DNA of 64,000 nucleotides, taken from Lachnospiraceae bacterium UBA3692. Its GTDB lineage: Bacteria > Bacillota > Clostridia > Lachnospirales > Lachnospiraceae. The stretch spans positions 1 through 64,000 of the forward strand of contig DFIR01000023.1 of assembly GCA_002372815.1 (NCBI GenBank), read 5' to 3'. The first letter of the stretch is position 1. Every line of letters starts with the position of its first letter. Position numbers and translations under genes: made by a program. The notes below the pieces were generated by a model. That model worked only from the letters and a program-made list of their open reading frames with translations, did no database searches and was not told the DNA's origin. Below are positions 24,987-33,158 of this stretch, one piece after another.

Positions 24987-26831
24987 ATGAAAACGTATAC
25001 GACCATGAAACGTCTGCGGACACTGGCGGCGGCCGCCCTGTGTGCCGCGCTTCTTCTGGGAGGCTGCGCCGGCGCGGACGGCGGCGGTCTTTTCGGGCCG
25101 GACGGCCCGCTCTCCTTCCTGTTCGGAAACGCCTACGACCTCGAAGATCTGCGCCTGTCGGAGGACCTGCCGGTCTATGACCTGTCTCCCTGCATCGAGC
25201 GCGAGTCTTTCACGCCCGTCACGGCGGCCGTGCGCGGGGACGGCACCCTTCTCATTCTGAGCCTCAACCTGATCGACGAATATGTGCTGCAGTCCTTCGA
25301 CCCGGAGACCGGGGCGTTTGAGGATCTCTGGAACTGGAAGGCGGAATCCGGCACGGAATTCGCCCTCCGCTTTCTGTCGGTCGATCCGGTCGTGCTGTAC
25401 GACGATGTCGGCGGGATCCTCTACCGCCCGGACGCGGCGCCGGACAGATACGTCCTGGATGCGGATGAACAGGCGCTGCACCTGTTCTGTAACGACGGTA
25501 CGCTCTACGGCGCCAGTTCCCACGGATTCGTGTACCGGTATGACCGCCGTTTCTACAGGGAGCTCATCTGGACGCTGCCCGAGGAGCTGTGCTGGATGAT
25601 CCCCCAGACCTCGGTTGACGATGCCGCCGCTTCTTATCTCACTTATTCCGTTTATGATTCGGAGACAGCGCTGTCTCTCGACCTGTCTCTCCCCGAATGC
25701 TCTTACACCCTGCACACCGTCGAAGGCGATCCTGTCCAGGCTTCTGCCGGAGGGGACGGGCTCCTCTGCGAGGTCCTGCAGGGTCCCCAGCCGGCCGCCG
25801 CTCTGTACGATCCCGCGGCATCCCGGCAGAAGCATCTGCTCCTGCCCGCCTCCGTCCGCGAGTGGATGTCGTCCGAATCCCTGCGGCTGAACGCGGATGA
25901 CGCCTGCGTCTCTCAGCAGGCCTGCCTCCTGCGGCTCGAGGATTCCCTCGGTAATCTGCGCCATCTCCTCCTCTGGAAGCACCCGGACGGCACGTCCCAG
26001 TCCTGGGAAGCGCCTGCCGGCGGGGATGTGCAGTTCCCTTCCGCCTCCTACGGCGAGCTGACACAGCGCGCCCAGGAACTGGAGGAGACCTACGGGATCA
26101 CGATCCTGCTCGGAGAGAATGTGCCGCAGATCAGCAGCGATTACCGGCAGGAGCTGTGCACGGATACGGAGCGGATCTCCGACGGACTCGATATGCTCGC
26201 CGAGGCGCTGCAGATGTATCCCGCCGATTATTTCCGCTCCATGAAAGGGCCGTACTGCCGGGGCTTCCGCATCTGCCTGTGCGGGGACCTCACGCCGACG
26301 GACCCGTCCCTCAGCATCTCCAATGCCGCCGGCTTCAGCACCTATGATTACGGCGTCGGCAGCATCGTCATCGATCTGCAGGCCGGATTTACCGCCGCCT
26401 CCTTCGTGCACGAGTGCACGCACCTGACCGACTACCGTCTGCAGGCGGAGGGCCTCCTGGACGAGGACGCCTGGAGCGCGCTGAATCCGGAGGATTTCTC
26501 CTATTATTATGCCTACATCGATCCGGACGGAAACAGCTACGAGGATTCCGGCAGCGCTGAGTATACAGCCTTCGGTGAGGACGCGGAGACAGATCCGGAG
26601 CGGATCTGGTTCGTGGACGCCTACAGCAAGACCTACCCGATGGAGGACCGCGCCAGGCTCATGGAGTATCTGGTCCTGTACGAAGAGGACAGCACCCCTT
26701 CCTGGTTCTCCTCCCCCCACCTGCAGGAAAAAGCCGGCCACTATCTCCGCCTCGTGCGCGACGCGCTGGAGACCGATACCTGGCCGGCCGAAACCATATG
26801 GGAGAAACGTCTGCGGGAAGCGGGACAGTGA
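24987..26831 (+). CDS. Predicted lipoprotein with HExxH zinc metallopeptidase-like domain
   Basis: The 614-residue protein has a lipoprotein signal peptide with lipobox LLLGGC (Cys about 27). Residues about 50-350 form a repetitive beta-rich region that may be a propeller. The C-terminal part contains HECTH at 475-479, an exact HExxH zinc motif, followed by DAYSKTYPMEDRAR, where E553 could be the third ligand as in related putative metallopeptidases with an ED-R motif. Surface anchoring and peptidase activity are inferred; the substrate is unknown. CGGAG lies 6 nt before the chosen ATG. It is convergent with truA and divergent from the cytidylyltransferase gene. Confidence 0.7.
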   Translation: MKTYTTMKRLRTLAAAALCAALLLGGCAGADGGGLFGPDGPLSFLFGNAYDLEDLRLSEDLPVYDLSPCIERESFTPVTAAVRGDGTLLILSLNLIDEYVLQSFDPETGAFEDLWNWKAESGTEFALRFLSVDPVVLYDDVGGILYRPDAAPDRYVLDADEQALHLFCNDGTLYGASSHGFVYRYDRRFYRELIWTLPEELCWMIPQTSVDDAAASYLTYSVYDSETALSLDLSLPECSYTLHTVEGDPVQASAGGDGLLCEVLQGPQPAAALYDPAASRQKHLLLPASVREWMSSESLRLNADDACVSQQACLLRLEDSLGNLRHLLLWKHPDGTSQSWEAPAGGDVQFPSASYGELTQRAQELEETYGITILLGENVPQISSDYRQELCTDTERISDGLDMLAEALQMYPADYFRSMKGPYCRGFRICLCGDLTPTDPSLSISNAAGFSTYDYGVGSIVIDLQAGFTAASFVHECTHLTDYRLQAEGLLDEDAWSALNPEDFSYYYAYIDPDGNSYEDSGSAEYTAFGEDAETDPERIWFVDAYSKTYPMEDRARLMEYLVLYEEDSTPSWFSSPHLQEKAGHYLRLVRDALETDTWPAETIWEKRLREAGQ

Positions 26832-26887
26832 GCAGGAGGACCGGTCAGCCGGTCGACGTGAGGCGGCGCCGTGCGTGCGGCGACCGG

Positions 26888-27655
26888 TCAATAGTCGACC
26901 TTCATGAGGCAGAGTCCCTTCGCCGGCGCGGTGAAGCCCGCCCGGCTCCTGTCACAGGCCGCAAGGATCTCCGGGATCTCCTCCGGGTCCCGGTCCCCGA
27001 ACCCGACCTCCAGGAGCGTGCCGGTCATGATCCGCACCATGTTCTGCAGAAACCCGCTTCCGTGGATGTAGAAGCGGATATAGCTGCCGCTCTCCTCGAT
27101 GCGGACCGTGTCCACGGCGCGCACCGTGGACTTCTTCATGCGCGGATTGCCGCAGAAGCTCTTGTAGTCCCGGAGTCCGGTCATCAGGTCCGCCGCCGCC
27201 TGCATGCGGCCTATGTCGGGCTTTCTGTCGAGCACATACACATACTTTCTGTCAAAAACAGGCCTGGACGCCCCGTACCAGCACGTGTAGCGGTAGGTCT
27301 TGCCCATTGCCTTGAAGCGGCTGTGGAACCGGTCCGCGCAGATCCGGACATCGTTCACGCTGATGTCCTCCGGCAGGTACCTGTTCATGTAGGCCTGCAG
27401 CGCCTCCTCCGTGAGCTCCGTGTCGAGAAGCACATTGCAGGTCATGGCCCGGGCATGCACGCCCGCATCCGTCCTCCCCGCTCCGATCACCGTGATCGGG
27501 GACGCATCCGCGCCGCCTGTGCCCTCACTCATACGCAGTCCTTCCAGCACCGCCTCCAGCTTGCCCTGGATCGTCATATCCGTGTCGGGCTGATGCTCCC
27601 ACCCGTAATATCTCGTGCCATCATAGCTTACGATCATCTTGTAATTCTTCTTCAT
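26888..27655 (-). CDS. truA: tRNA pseudouridine synthase A
   Basis: The 255-residue enzyme converts uridines 38-40 of tRNA anticodon arms to pseudouridine. The catalytic motif GAGRTDAGVHA holds the active aspartate. KTYRYTCW, FCGNPRMKKSTVRAV and GSGFLQNMVRIM are further conserved blocks. The frame opens with GTG at 27661, but the ATG two codons later is preferred because GGGG lies at better spacing. The gene stands alone on the minus strand, convergent with the metallopeptidase-like gene. Confidence 0.95.
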   Translation of the reverse strand: MKKNYKMIVSYDGTRYYGWEHQPDTDMTIQGKLEAVLEGLRMSEGTGGADASPITVIGAGRTDAGVHARAMTCNVLLDTELTEEALQAYMNRYLPEDISVNDVRICADRFHSRFKAMGKTYRYTCWYGASRPVFDRKYVYVLDRKPDIGRMQAAADLMTGLRDYKSFCGNPRMKKSTVRAVDTVRIEESGSYIRFYIHGSGFLQNMVRIMTGTLLEVGFGDRDPEEIPEILAACDRSRAGFTAPAKGLCLMKVDY

Positions 27656-27708
27656 ATCCACCCCGTGTCCCGCGGCGGGACTGTTCTCCGCTGCCGTTCC
27701 ATTCTGCT

Positions 27709-27738
27709 ATTATACACGACTATGCCATTATACACGAC
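27709..27738 (-). promoter_or_regulatory. Tandem TATAAT boxes upstream of truA
   Basis: ATTATACACGAC occurs at 27709-27720 and 27727-27738, an 18-bp step. Read on the minus strand this gives two GTGTATAAT boxes 54-80 bp before truA, either as alternative -10 elements or as a duplicated operator. No good -35 is seen for either. Confidence 0.5.
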
Positions 27739-27785
27739 ATTGCGGCGGGTTTCATGCCGGAACCGGCGCGCCGCCGCCCGTCGGC

Positions 27786-27814
27786 TTGATTTTTATCAGG
27801 ATTCCCCTTACAAT
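27786..27814 (+). promoter_or_regulatory. Promoter of the zinc-ribbon membrane protein
   Basis: TTGATT (27786-27791) and TACAAT (27809-27814) are 17 bp apart, about 48 nt before the start. Confidence 0.7.
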
Positions 27815-27862
27815 TTTTATGAACGTTTCATTCCACCTATTACAGACCAGGAGGCACAGACC

Positions 27863-29329
27863 ATGATCTGCCCGAACTGCGGTAAAATGATTCCCGACAC
27901 GGTGCGCTACTGCCCCGCGTGCGGCGCAAATGTGCAGGTATCGGCACCTGCCGCTCCCCCTCTCTTCGATGAAGGGGAGGACTTCCTCGCGGGCTCCGTC
28001 CCGCGCTATGAGGACTCCGGGAACGTCCTGCCGGAGGAAGGTGCGGGTGTTGCTCCGGAAAGCACTTTTGAAAAGCCTGCTGGAAGTCCTTCGGAAGCTC
28101 CATTGGACAGTCCTTTTGAAGATCCTGCCAAGGCCCCTTTTGAAAGCCCATTTGAAGATCCTGCCAAGGCCCCTTTTGAAAGCCCATTTGAAGATTCTGC
28201 AGGAAGTCCTTATGAGAGTCCTGACGAAGATCTCTACGGAGAGCCGGCTCCGGCCGCATCCCCCTCGACGATCACTTCCATGTACGGGGAGCAATACCGG
28301 GCGGATGATGCCAGGTATTCACAGGGTGCTGACCTGAGCGGTCTCAATCTCCTGCATCCCTCCGACTCACCGGAAGATGCTGACAACCGGCGAACAGCCG
28401 GGATCGTGCTCGGGATCTTCGGAGCCCTGTGCCTGGTCGCGGTCATCGCGGCGGCATTCGTCTTCTCCTCTCTCCTGAGCGGGATCAGCATTCCGCAGAG
28501 CGGCAGCTCCGGAGGCGACGGGGTCTGGGATTTCCTTACAAGGAGGAGGCCGTCCTATGCCGGTTACACGGAGGACGACGGCTTCAGCTTCGACCAGTAC
28601 GCCCCGTTCTATGAGGATTCCGGGGACAGCGACGACTTCTGGGACGAGGAAGATGATGATTTCTGGGATGAGGAGGACGAAGCGGATGCCTCCGATGTGC
28701 AGGATTTCCCGGAATCCGACGACCTGCCGGTCCTGACGCCTGACCTGAACTTCCTGCCCTGGGAGGAATACGCGGCTGTCTACCGGACACCTTCCGAACT
28801 CGGCAGCGATCTCTACAGCGGCACCGTCCGCATTGAAGGGGATCTCTATCAGTTCCCCATGCAGCTGTCCGCCCTTCTCGGAAACGGCTGGGAGGTGACC
28901 GCCGTGAACGGCGAGCCCGCAGCACAGGACAGCGATCTTCTGAGCATCGCGCCGAAGGAGTACGGCTACCTCCGTCTGGAGCGCGACGGCCATGTGATCA
29001 GCAGCCTGATCTATGCCAACGAATTCTCCGAGAACTGCGTCCTGCATGAAGCCATGATCGTCAGCCTCCAGTGCCGTGACACGGACAGCTTCACCATGGA
29101 CCTCACGGAAGAACTCCGTATCGGCGCCAAGGGCGTGCTCGAAAATGCCGTGAGCGAATACGGCTTCACGCCCGTGCAGGAAGGCCCCGGCACCACCTAC
29201 TACCTCTCTTTCGCGCCTTCCTCGGAAGCTTCCGCAGAGAAGAACACAGTGACGCTCTACGACTACGAGAGCGACGGGACACTGGATGCCGTCAACCTGT
29301 TCTATACTGCGCCGTTTGCGCCGAAGTGA
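27863..29329 (+). CDS. Zinc-ribbon single-pass membrane protein of unknown function
   Basis: The 488-residue protein opens with a zinc ribbon, ICPNCGK...YCPACGA. A disordered, acidic and proline-rich stretch follows (about 35-170) and includes two exact copies of a 12-residue unit. One membrane segment is seen near 180-205 (GIVLGIFGALCLVAVIAAAF). After it come an acidic linker rich in DDFWDEE and an extracytoplasmic domain of about 200 residues that I do not recognise. Bacillota have many such zinc-ribbon proteins with unknown sensory or envelope roles. AGGAGG at 27849-27854 fixes the start; the longer open frame upstream is a truA shadow. A very strong terminator follows. Confidence 0.8.
   Translation: MICPNCGKMIPDTVRYCPACGANVQVSAPAAPPLFDEGEDFLAGSVPRYEDSGNVLPEEGAGVAPESTFEKPAGSPSEAPLDSPFEDPAKAPFESPFEDPAKAPFESPFEDSAGSPYESPDEDLYGEPAPAASPSTITSMYGEQYRADDARYSQGADLSGLNLLHPSDSPEDADNRRTAGIVLGIFGALCLVAVIAAAFVFSSLLSGISIPQSGSSGGDGVWDFLTRRRPSYAGYTEDDGFSFDQYAPFYEDSGDSDDFWDEEDDDFWDEEDEADASDVQDFPESDDLPVLTPDLNFLPWEEYAAVYRTPSELGSDLYSGTVRIEGDLYQFPMQLSALLGNGWEVTAVNGEPAAQDSDLLSIAPKEYGYLRLERDGHVISSLIYANEFSENCVLHEAMIVSLQCRDTDSFTMDLTEELRIGAKGVLENAVSEYGFTPVQEGPGTTYYLSFAPSSEASAEKNTVTLYDYESDGTLDAVNLFYTAPFAPK
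28118..28189 (+). repeat. Two identical 36-bp in-frame repeats
   Basis: Units 28118-28153 and 28154-28189 are identical and encode EDPAKAPFESPF twice. A degenerate copy follows. The repeats extend the disordered linker of the zinc-ribbon protein. Confidence 0.9.
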
Positions 29330-29391
29330 TTTCTGAATTCCGGCCGGTGCGGGCTCACCGCCCGACAGCTGTCTGATTGTGCTTTCACACA

Positions 29392-29441
29392 GGCGGTCAG
29401 ACAGGTCTCCGCCGAGACCTGTCTGACCGCCTTTCTATTTT
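29392..29441 (+). terminator. Strong terminator after the zinc-ribbon protein
   Basis: A perfect 18-bp stem (29392-29409 with 29414-29431), loop CGCC, is followed by TTTCTATTTT. It occupies the first, degenerate phase of the 62-bp tandem array that follows. Confidence 0.9.
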
Positions 29442-29448
29442 CTCTTCT

Positions 29449-30013
29449 GCACAGCTGGATAGACAGCTTCTTCTTCCTTACTGTCTATCCAGCTGTCTAT
29501 CTAACCTTCCGCACAGCTGGAAAGACAGCTTCTCCTTTCCAGCTGTCGATCTTACTGTCTATCTTGCCTTCCGCACAGCCGAATAGACAGTTTCTTCTCT
29601 CTACCTGTCGATCCAGCTGTCTATCTTGCCTTCCGCACAGCTGAATAGACAGCTTCCTCCTTCCACCTGTCGATCCAGCTGTCTATCCTGCCTTCCGCAC
29701 AGCTGAATAGACAGCTTCCTCTTTCCAGCTGTCGATCTTACTGTCTATCTTGCCTTCCGCACAGCCGAATAGACAGTTTCTTCTCTCTACCTGTCGATCC
29801 AGCTGTCTATCTTGCCTTCCGCACAGCTGAATAGACAGCTTCCTCCTTCCACCTGTCGATCCAGCTGTCTATCTTGCCTTCCGCACAGCTGAATAGACAG
29901 CTTCCTCTTTCTACCTGTCGATCCAGCTGTCTATCTTGCCTTCCGCACAGCTGGATAGACAGCTTCTTCCTTCCAAATGTCTGTCTGCCTGACTATTTCA
30001 GCTTTCGCACAGC
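29449..30013. repeat. Tandem array of nine 62-bp hairpin-forming units
   Basis: GCACAGC recurs at 29449, 29511, 29573, 29635, 29697, 29759, 29821, 29883, 29945 and 30007, always exactly 62 bp apart. Most units contain ATAGACAGCT and, about 22 nt later, its reverse complement AGCTGTCTAT, so each can fold into a stem-loop. The unit at 29573 equals that at 29759, and 29635 differs from 29821 by one base. Units 29511-29696 and 29697-29882 therefore form a 186-bp higher-order repeat. The period is not a multiple of three, and stops interrupt all frames, so it is non-coding. It lies between the convergent zinc-ribbon and glyA genes and fills the whole 757-bp gap with their terminators. Confidence 0.92.
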
Positions 30014-30016
30014 TCA

Positions 30017-30062
30017 CAAAAAAAGAGGACATCGCATATCAACTCAAAATGCGATATCCTCT
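30017..30062 (-). terminator. Terminator after glyA
   Basis: On the minus strand AGAGGATATCGCAT pairs with ATGCGATGTCCTCT (14 bp, one G-T pair) and is followed by a T-run. It abuts the last phase of the 62-bp array. Confidence 0.88.
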
Positions 30063-30086
30063 TCTGCTATGCTCTTTAATTCCGGA

Positions 30087-31322
30087 TCAGTCCAGCGGAT
30101 ACTTTGCGGTGATCCCGGCGATGATGGCGCGGGCTTCCTCGATGCCGGCTTCCTGCTTGTGGATGACGATCGAGATGGCTTCCGCGACGCGGTCGAAGTC
30201 CTGGGCGTTCAGGCCGCGCGTCGTCGCTGCGGGGGTTCCGAGACGGATGCCGCTTGTGACGAAGGGGGACCGCTGCTCATTCGGGATGGTGTTCTTGTTG
30301 GCGGTGATGTGGGCATCGTCGAGCCATTTCTCGACCTGCTTGCCGGTGAGGCCGGTGTTCGTGAGGTCCACGAGCATCAGGTGGTTGTCGGTGCCGCCGG
30401 AGACGATGTCGATGCCTCTGGCCTGCAGGCCGCTGCAGAGGGCCTTTGCGTTCTCTGCGACGTGCTTCTGATACTCGACGAAGGCGGGTTCCATCGCCTC
30501 TTTGAAGCAGACCGCCTTCGCGGCGATCACGTGCTCCAGAGGACCGCCCTGAATGCCCGGGAAGACTGCCTTGTTAAAGTTATACTTCTGTGCGGACTCG
30601 TTCCAGAGGATCATGCCGCCCCTGGGGCCGCGCAGCGTCTTGTGGGTCGTCGTCGTCACGACGTCCGCGTACGGGAACGGGCTCGGATGCACGCCCGCTG
30701 CCACAAGGCCGGCGATGTGCGCGATGTCCGCCATCAGGACTGCGCCGCAGGCGTCCGCGACTTCGCGGAACTTCTTGAAGTCGATCGTGCGCGCGTAAGC
30801 GGATGCGCCCGCGATGATCAGCTTCGGCTTCGCTTCCAGAGCGAGCCGCATGAGCTCCTCGTAGTCGATGAAGCCGTTCTCATCCACGCCGTAAGGGACC
30901 ACGTGATAATACGCGCCGGAGATGTTCGCCGGGCTGCCGTGGCTGAGGTGTCCGCCCTGGTTCAGGTTCATGCCCAGGATCGTGTCGCCGGGCTGCAGGA
31001 TCGCGAACTCGACGGCCAGGTTGGCCTGCGCGCCGGAGTGCGGCTGCACGTTGGCGTAATCGCAGCCGAACAGCTGCTTCGCTCTCTCGATGGCCAGGGT
31101 CTCGATCTCGTCGATGACCGCGCACCCGCCGTAATAGCGCTTGCCGGAATAACCTTCCGCATATTTATTGGTAAGAGGGCTGCCCATGGCTGCCATGACA
31201 GCTTTGCTGCACCAGTTCTCGGAAGCGATCAGTTCGATATGATCGTTCTGACGCTGTACTTCCTTTTCGATTGCCGCCGCGATCTCAGGATCGATCTTTC
31301 TTACTTCTTCCAGTGAATACAT
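30087..31322 (-). CDS. glyA: Serine hydroxymethyltransferase
   Basis: The 411-residue PLP enzyme interconverts serine and glycine and supplies one-carbon units on tetrahydrofolate. Key blocks are [13 protein letters not shown] at the N-terminus, [15 protein letters not shown], and [14 protein letters not shown], whose lysine binds [16 protein letters not shown] lies near the C-terminus. AGGAGG lies 6 nt before the ATG at 31322; the frame opens further upstream without a ribosome site. The gene is monocistronic, with its own promoter and terminator. Confidence 0.96.
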   Translation of the reverse strand: MYSLEEVRKIDPEIAAAIEKEVQRQNDHIELIASENWCSKAVMAAMGSPLTNKYAEGYSGKRYYGGCAVIDEIETLAIERAKQLFGCDYANVQPHSGAQANLAVEFAILQPGDTILGMNLNQGGHLSHGSPANISGAYYHVVPYGVDENGFIDYEELMRLALEAKPKLIIAGASAYARTIDFKKFREVADACGAVLMADIAHIAGLVAAGVHPSPFPYADVVTTTTHKTLRGPRGGMILWNESAQKYNFNKAVFPGIQGGPLEHVIAAKAVCFKEAMEPAFVEYQKHVAENAKALCSGLQARGIDIVSGGTDNHLMLVDLTNTGLTGKQVEKWLDDAHITANKNTIPNEQRSPFVTSGIRLGTPAATTRGLNAQDFDRVAEAISIVIHKQEAGIEEARAIIAGITAKYPLD

Positions 31323-31366
31323 GAAACGCCTCCTGATGAAATGCTTATAGACTGTATGCGTGAAAA

Positions 31367-31395
31367 AGTATAGCAGGGAACCACCCCTGCCGCAA
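31367..31395 (-). promoter_or_regulatory. Promoter of glyA
   Basis: On the minus strand TTGCGG (31390-31395) and TATACT (31367-31372) are 17 bp apart, about 45 nt before the start. Confidence 0.65.
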
Positions 31396-31480
31396 GTTGT
31401 CACATCCTCTGAAAATTCCCCGGTTTTCCCGCTTCTTTCCGTTTAAATGCATATTATGCGGGATTATGCGGAATTTCTGC

Positions 31481-32161
31481 TCACTGTTCCTCTGCGTTCG
31501 CGCTTTTCTCCCCGGTATCGATGTGCAGGTCGAGTTCCTCGTAGGAGTCCTCGGCCACCAGCTCCGCGCCGTTCGTCTCCAGCAGCTCGAAATAGCTCTC
31601 CGCGCTGATCGGCGCGCCGCTGTCGGGATCCGTCACCGTCAGGACGCCGTTCTCGTGGAGGGTGCGCAGGTTGTCGGGGTCATCCAGTCTCCGGAAGCGC
31701 AGGATCCAGCAGACCTTCTCCTCATCCTCCAGCAGCTCGCTCTCCGTAAAGGAGAAAGTACTGAACCCGGGATATGCCTTGTCGACATCCGCCTGCTCGA
31801 GCGCGTCCATCGTGTAGCCGACGCTCTTGTACAGGTGCAGTTCATCCGTGAGCTCCATCAGATAATTCGTCGCCGGCGCATAATACAGGATCTGGTACTC
31901 GTCGTATCCGTCAGAGGCGTCGATCCGGTAGACGCGGCACCTCACGCGCGGATAGTTCTCCGCCTCTTCCTCTGCGGCTGCCTCCGCCCCGGAGGCAGCC
32001 GCTGCTTCCGTGGTCTGTACCGTCGTCTCCTCCGCCGCGGCAGTCTCCGCCGCAGGCACTTCCTTCGCCGTGCTCCGGCTGCAGCCTGTGCAGGCAGCCG
32101 CCATCAGACAGAGCGCCAGAATGAACGCTTCAAGTGCTCTGATCGTTCCGCTTTTCTTCAT
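31481..32161 (-). CDS. Predicted lipoprotein of unknown function
   Basis: The 226-residue protein has a signal peptide ending in ACTGC, with two possible lipidation cysteines (24 or 27). An Ala/Glu/Thr-rich low-complexity spacer runs about 30-70, and a mixed alpha/beta domain follows. I do not recognise the domain. YDEYQILYYAP and KVCWILRF are its clearest strands. It probably sits on the outer face of the membrane. It lies downstream of rpmF on the same strand with a 140-nt gap. No good ribosome site was noted beyond a weak purine stretch. Confidence 0.65.
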   Translation of the reverse strand: MKKSGTIRALEAFILALCLMAAACTGCSRSTAKEVPAAETAAAEETTVQTTEAAAASGAEAAAEEEAENYPRVRCRVYRIDASDGYDEYQILYYAPATNYLMELTDELHLYKSVGYTMDALEQADVDKAYPGFSTFSFTESELLEDEEKVCWILRFRRLDDPDNLRTLHENGVLTVTDPDSGAPISAESYFELLETNGAELVAEDSYEELDLHIDTGEKSANAEEQ

Positions 32162-32301
32162 GCATCACCCGTTCCTGTTCTCCCCTCAAAACAATGGTAA
32201 CAAAAATCCCCGGGCCATCGGCAGTCCGGGGATTTACAGTTTCTGATCAACAGTCAGGTCTTGCGGCCTCCCGTGAGAGGACCTGCCTGCAGAGAAGGTG
32301 T

Positions 32302-32484
32302 TCAGTCTTCAACCTTGATGATCTCGCGCTTGTTGTAATTGCCGCAGCTCTTGCAGACGCGGTGGGGCATCGTCAGGGCGCCGCACTTGCTGCACTTGAC
32401 CAGCGTCGGAGCGCTCATCTTCCAGTTCGCTCTCCGCATATCTCTGTGGCTTTTAGAAGATTTATTCTTAGGGCAGATAGACAT
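32302..32484 (-). CDS. rpmF: Ribosomal protein bL32
   Basis: The 60-residue protein is a typical bL32: a basic N-terminus (PKNKSSKSHRDMRRANWK) and a zinc ribbon made by CSKCG and CKSCG. It sits on the large ribosomal subunit. AAGGAGGTG precedes the ATG. The usual upstream partner YceD/DUF177 is absent; the neighbour upstream is a divergent XRE regulator. Confidence 0.97.
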   Translation of the reverse strand: MSICPKNKSSKSHRDMRRANWKMSAPTLVKCSKCGALTMPHRVCKSCGNYNKREIIKVED

Positions 32485-32521
32485 CTTTACACCTCCTTAC
32501 TTCATTAGTCATGCAAATGAC

Positions 32522-32550
32522 ATTTTACTGAGTTCGCATGGGTTTGTCAA
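32522..32550 (-). promoter_or_regulatory. Promoter of rpmF
   Basis: On the minus strand a consensus TTGACA (32545-32550) and TAAAAT (32522-32527) are 17 bp apart, about 38 nt before the start. Confidence 0.9.
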
Positions 32551-32569
32551 CTTCTTTTTTGTCCATGTA

Positions 32570-32629
32570 AGAATAACCTGATTTGGGTTATATTCTCCTT
32601 TTCCGGACTGTCTTCGATAGAATCTAACC
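32570..32629. promoter_or_regulatory. Three related half-sites, candidate XRE operator
   Basis: AGAATAACC (32570-32578), GGTTATATTCT (32586-32596) and AGAATCTAACC (32619-32629) alternate in orientation and form two dyads. They lie between rpmF and the XRE gene, next to its start. TATATT and TAGAAT inside them could be -10 boxes. Autoregulation is inferred. Confidence 0.45.
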
Positions 32630-32666
32630 GAATTCGTGTTAACAGTCGGCTTGTGAGGGACAGACA

Positions 32667-33074
32667 ATGTCACTGCATCAGAAAGTAAGGGACCTGCGCG
32701 AGGACCACGACCTCACGCAGAAAGATATCGCCCGCATGCTGGGAATGTCGCAGACCGGGTACAGCAAGTATGAAACCGGAACCTGCGACTACTCCACCGG
32801 CGTGCTCGTCCGGCTCGCGTTCTTCTACGGCACCAGCATCGATTACCTTCTCGGCCTCACCGGGGAGAAGGATCCACATACGATCAGTCCGGAGGCCGAG
32901 AAGATCTACGGCACCTACCGGGAGAAGCTGGAGGAAATGATCCTCCGCAGACAGAAGGAGAAGGAGGAGCGCAAGAAGGCCAGCCGGAAGAAGGCTGCGA
33001 AAAAACCTGCCGCCGCGAAGAAAGCTGCCGCTTTGAAGAAAGCAGACGCCAGCGGGAAAACGGATCAGAACTGA
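32667..33074 (+). CDS. XRE family transcriptional regulator
   Basis: The 135-residue protein has an N-terminal Cro/C1-type helix-turn-helix (LTQKDIARMLGMSQTGYSKY, residues about 16-36, then YLLGLTG). A charged helix and a Lys/Ala-rich C-terminal tail (about 95-135) resemble a histone-like basic tail that could add non-specific DNA binding. GAGGGA precedes the ATG. It is divergent from rpmF and convergent with ackA. Its targets are unknown; half-sites in front of it suggest autoregulation. Confidence 0.85.
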   Translation: MSLHQKVRDLREDHDLTQKDIARMLGMSQTGYSKYETGTCDYSTGVLVRLAFFYGTSIDYLLGLTGEKDPHTISPEAEKIYGTYREKLEEMILRRQKEKEERKKASRKKAAKKPAAAKKAAALKKADASGKTDQN

Positions 33075-33078
33075 GAAG

Positions 33079-33131
33079 AAGAACCCAAAAAGGGAGCTGC
33101 CGCATCTGCATGCGGCAGCTCCTCTTCTTAT
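33079..33131. terminator. Bidirectional terminator between the XRE gene and ackA
   Basis: GGAGCTGCCGCAT (33093-33105) pairs perfectly with ATGCGGCAGCTCC (33110-33122). AAAAA precedes the stem and TCTTCTTAT follows it. Confidence 0.85.
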
Positions 33132-33158
33132 ATATGCAAGCTGATATGCGGGATCTTC

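Noticed and set aside
29377..30000. Open frames running through the 62-bp array considered as a repeat protein
   Set aside because: The period is not divisible by three, so each unit shifts frame; there is no ribosome site and stops appear in every frame.
29387..30068. 62-bp repeats considered as a CRISPR array
   Set aside because: The units are contiguous near-identical repeats without unique spacers, are longer than CRISPR repeats, and no cas genes are present.
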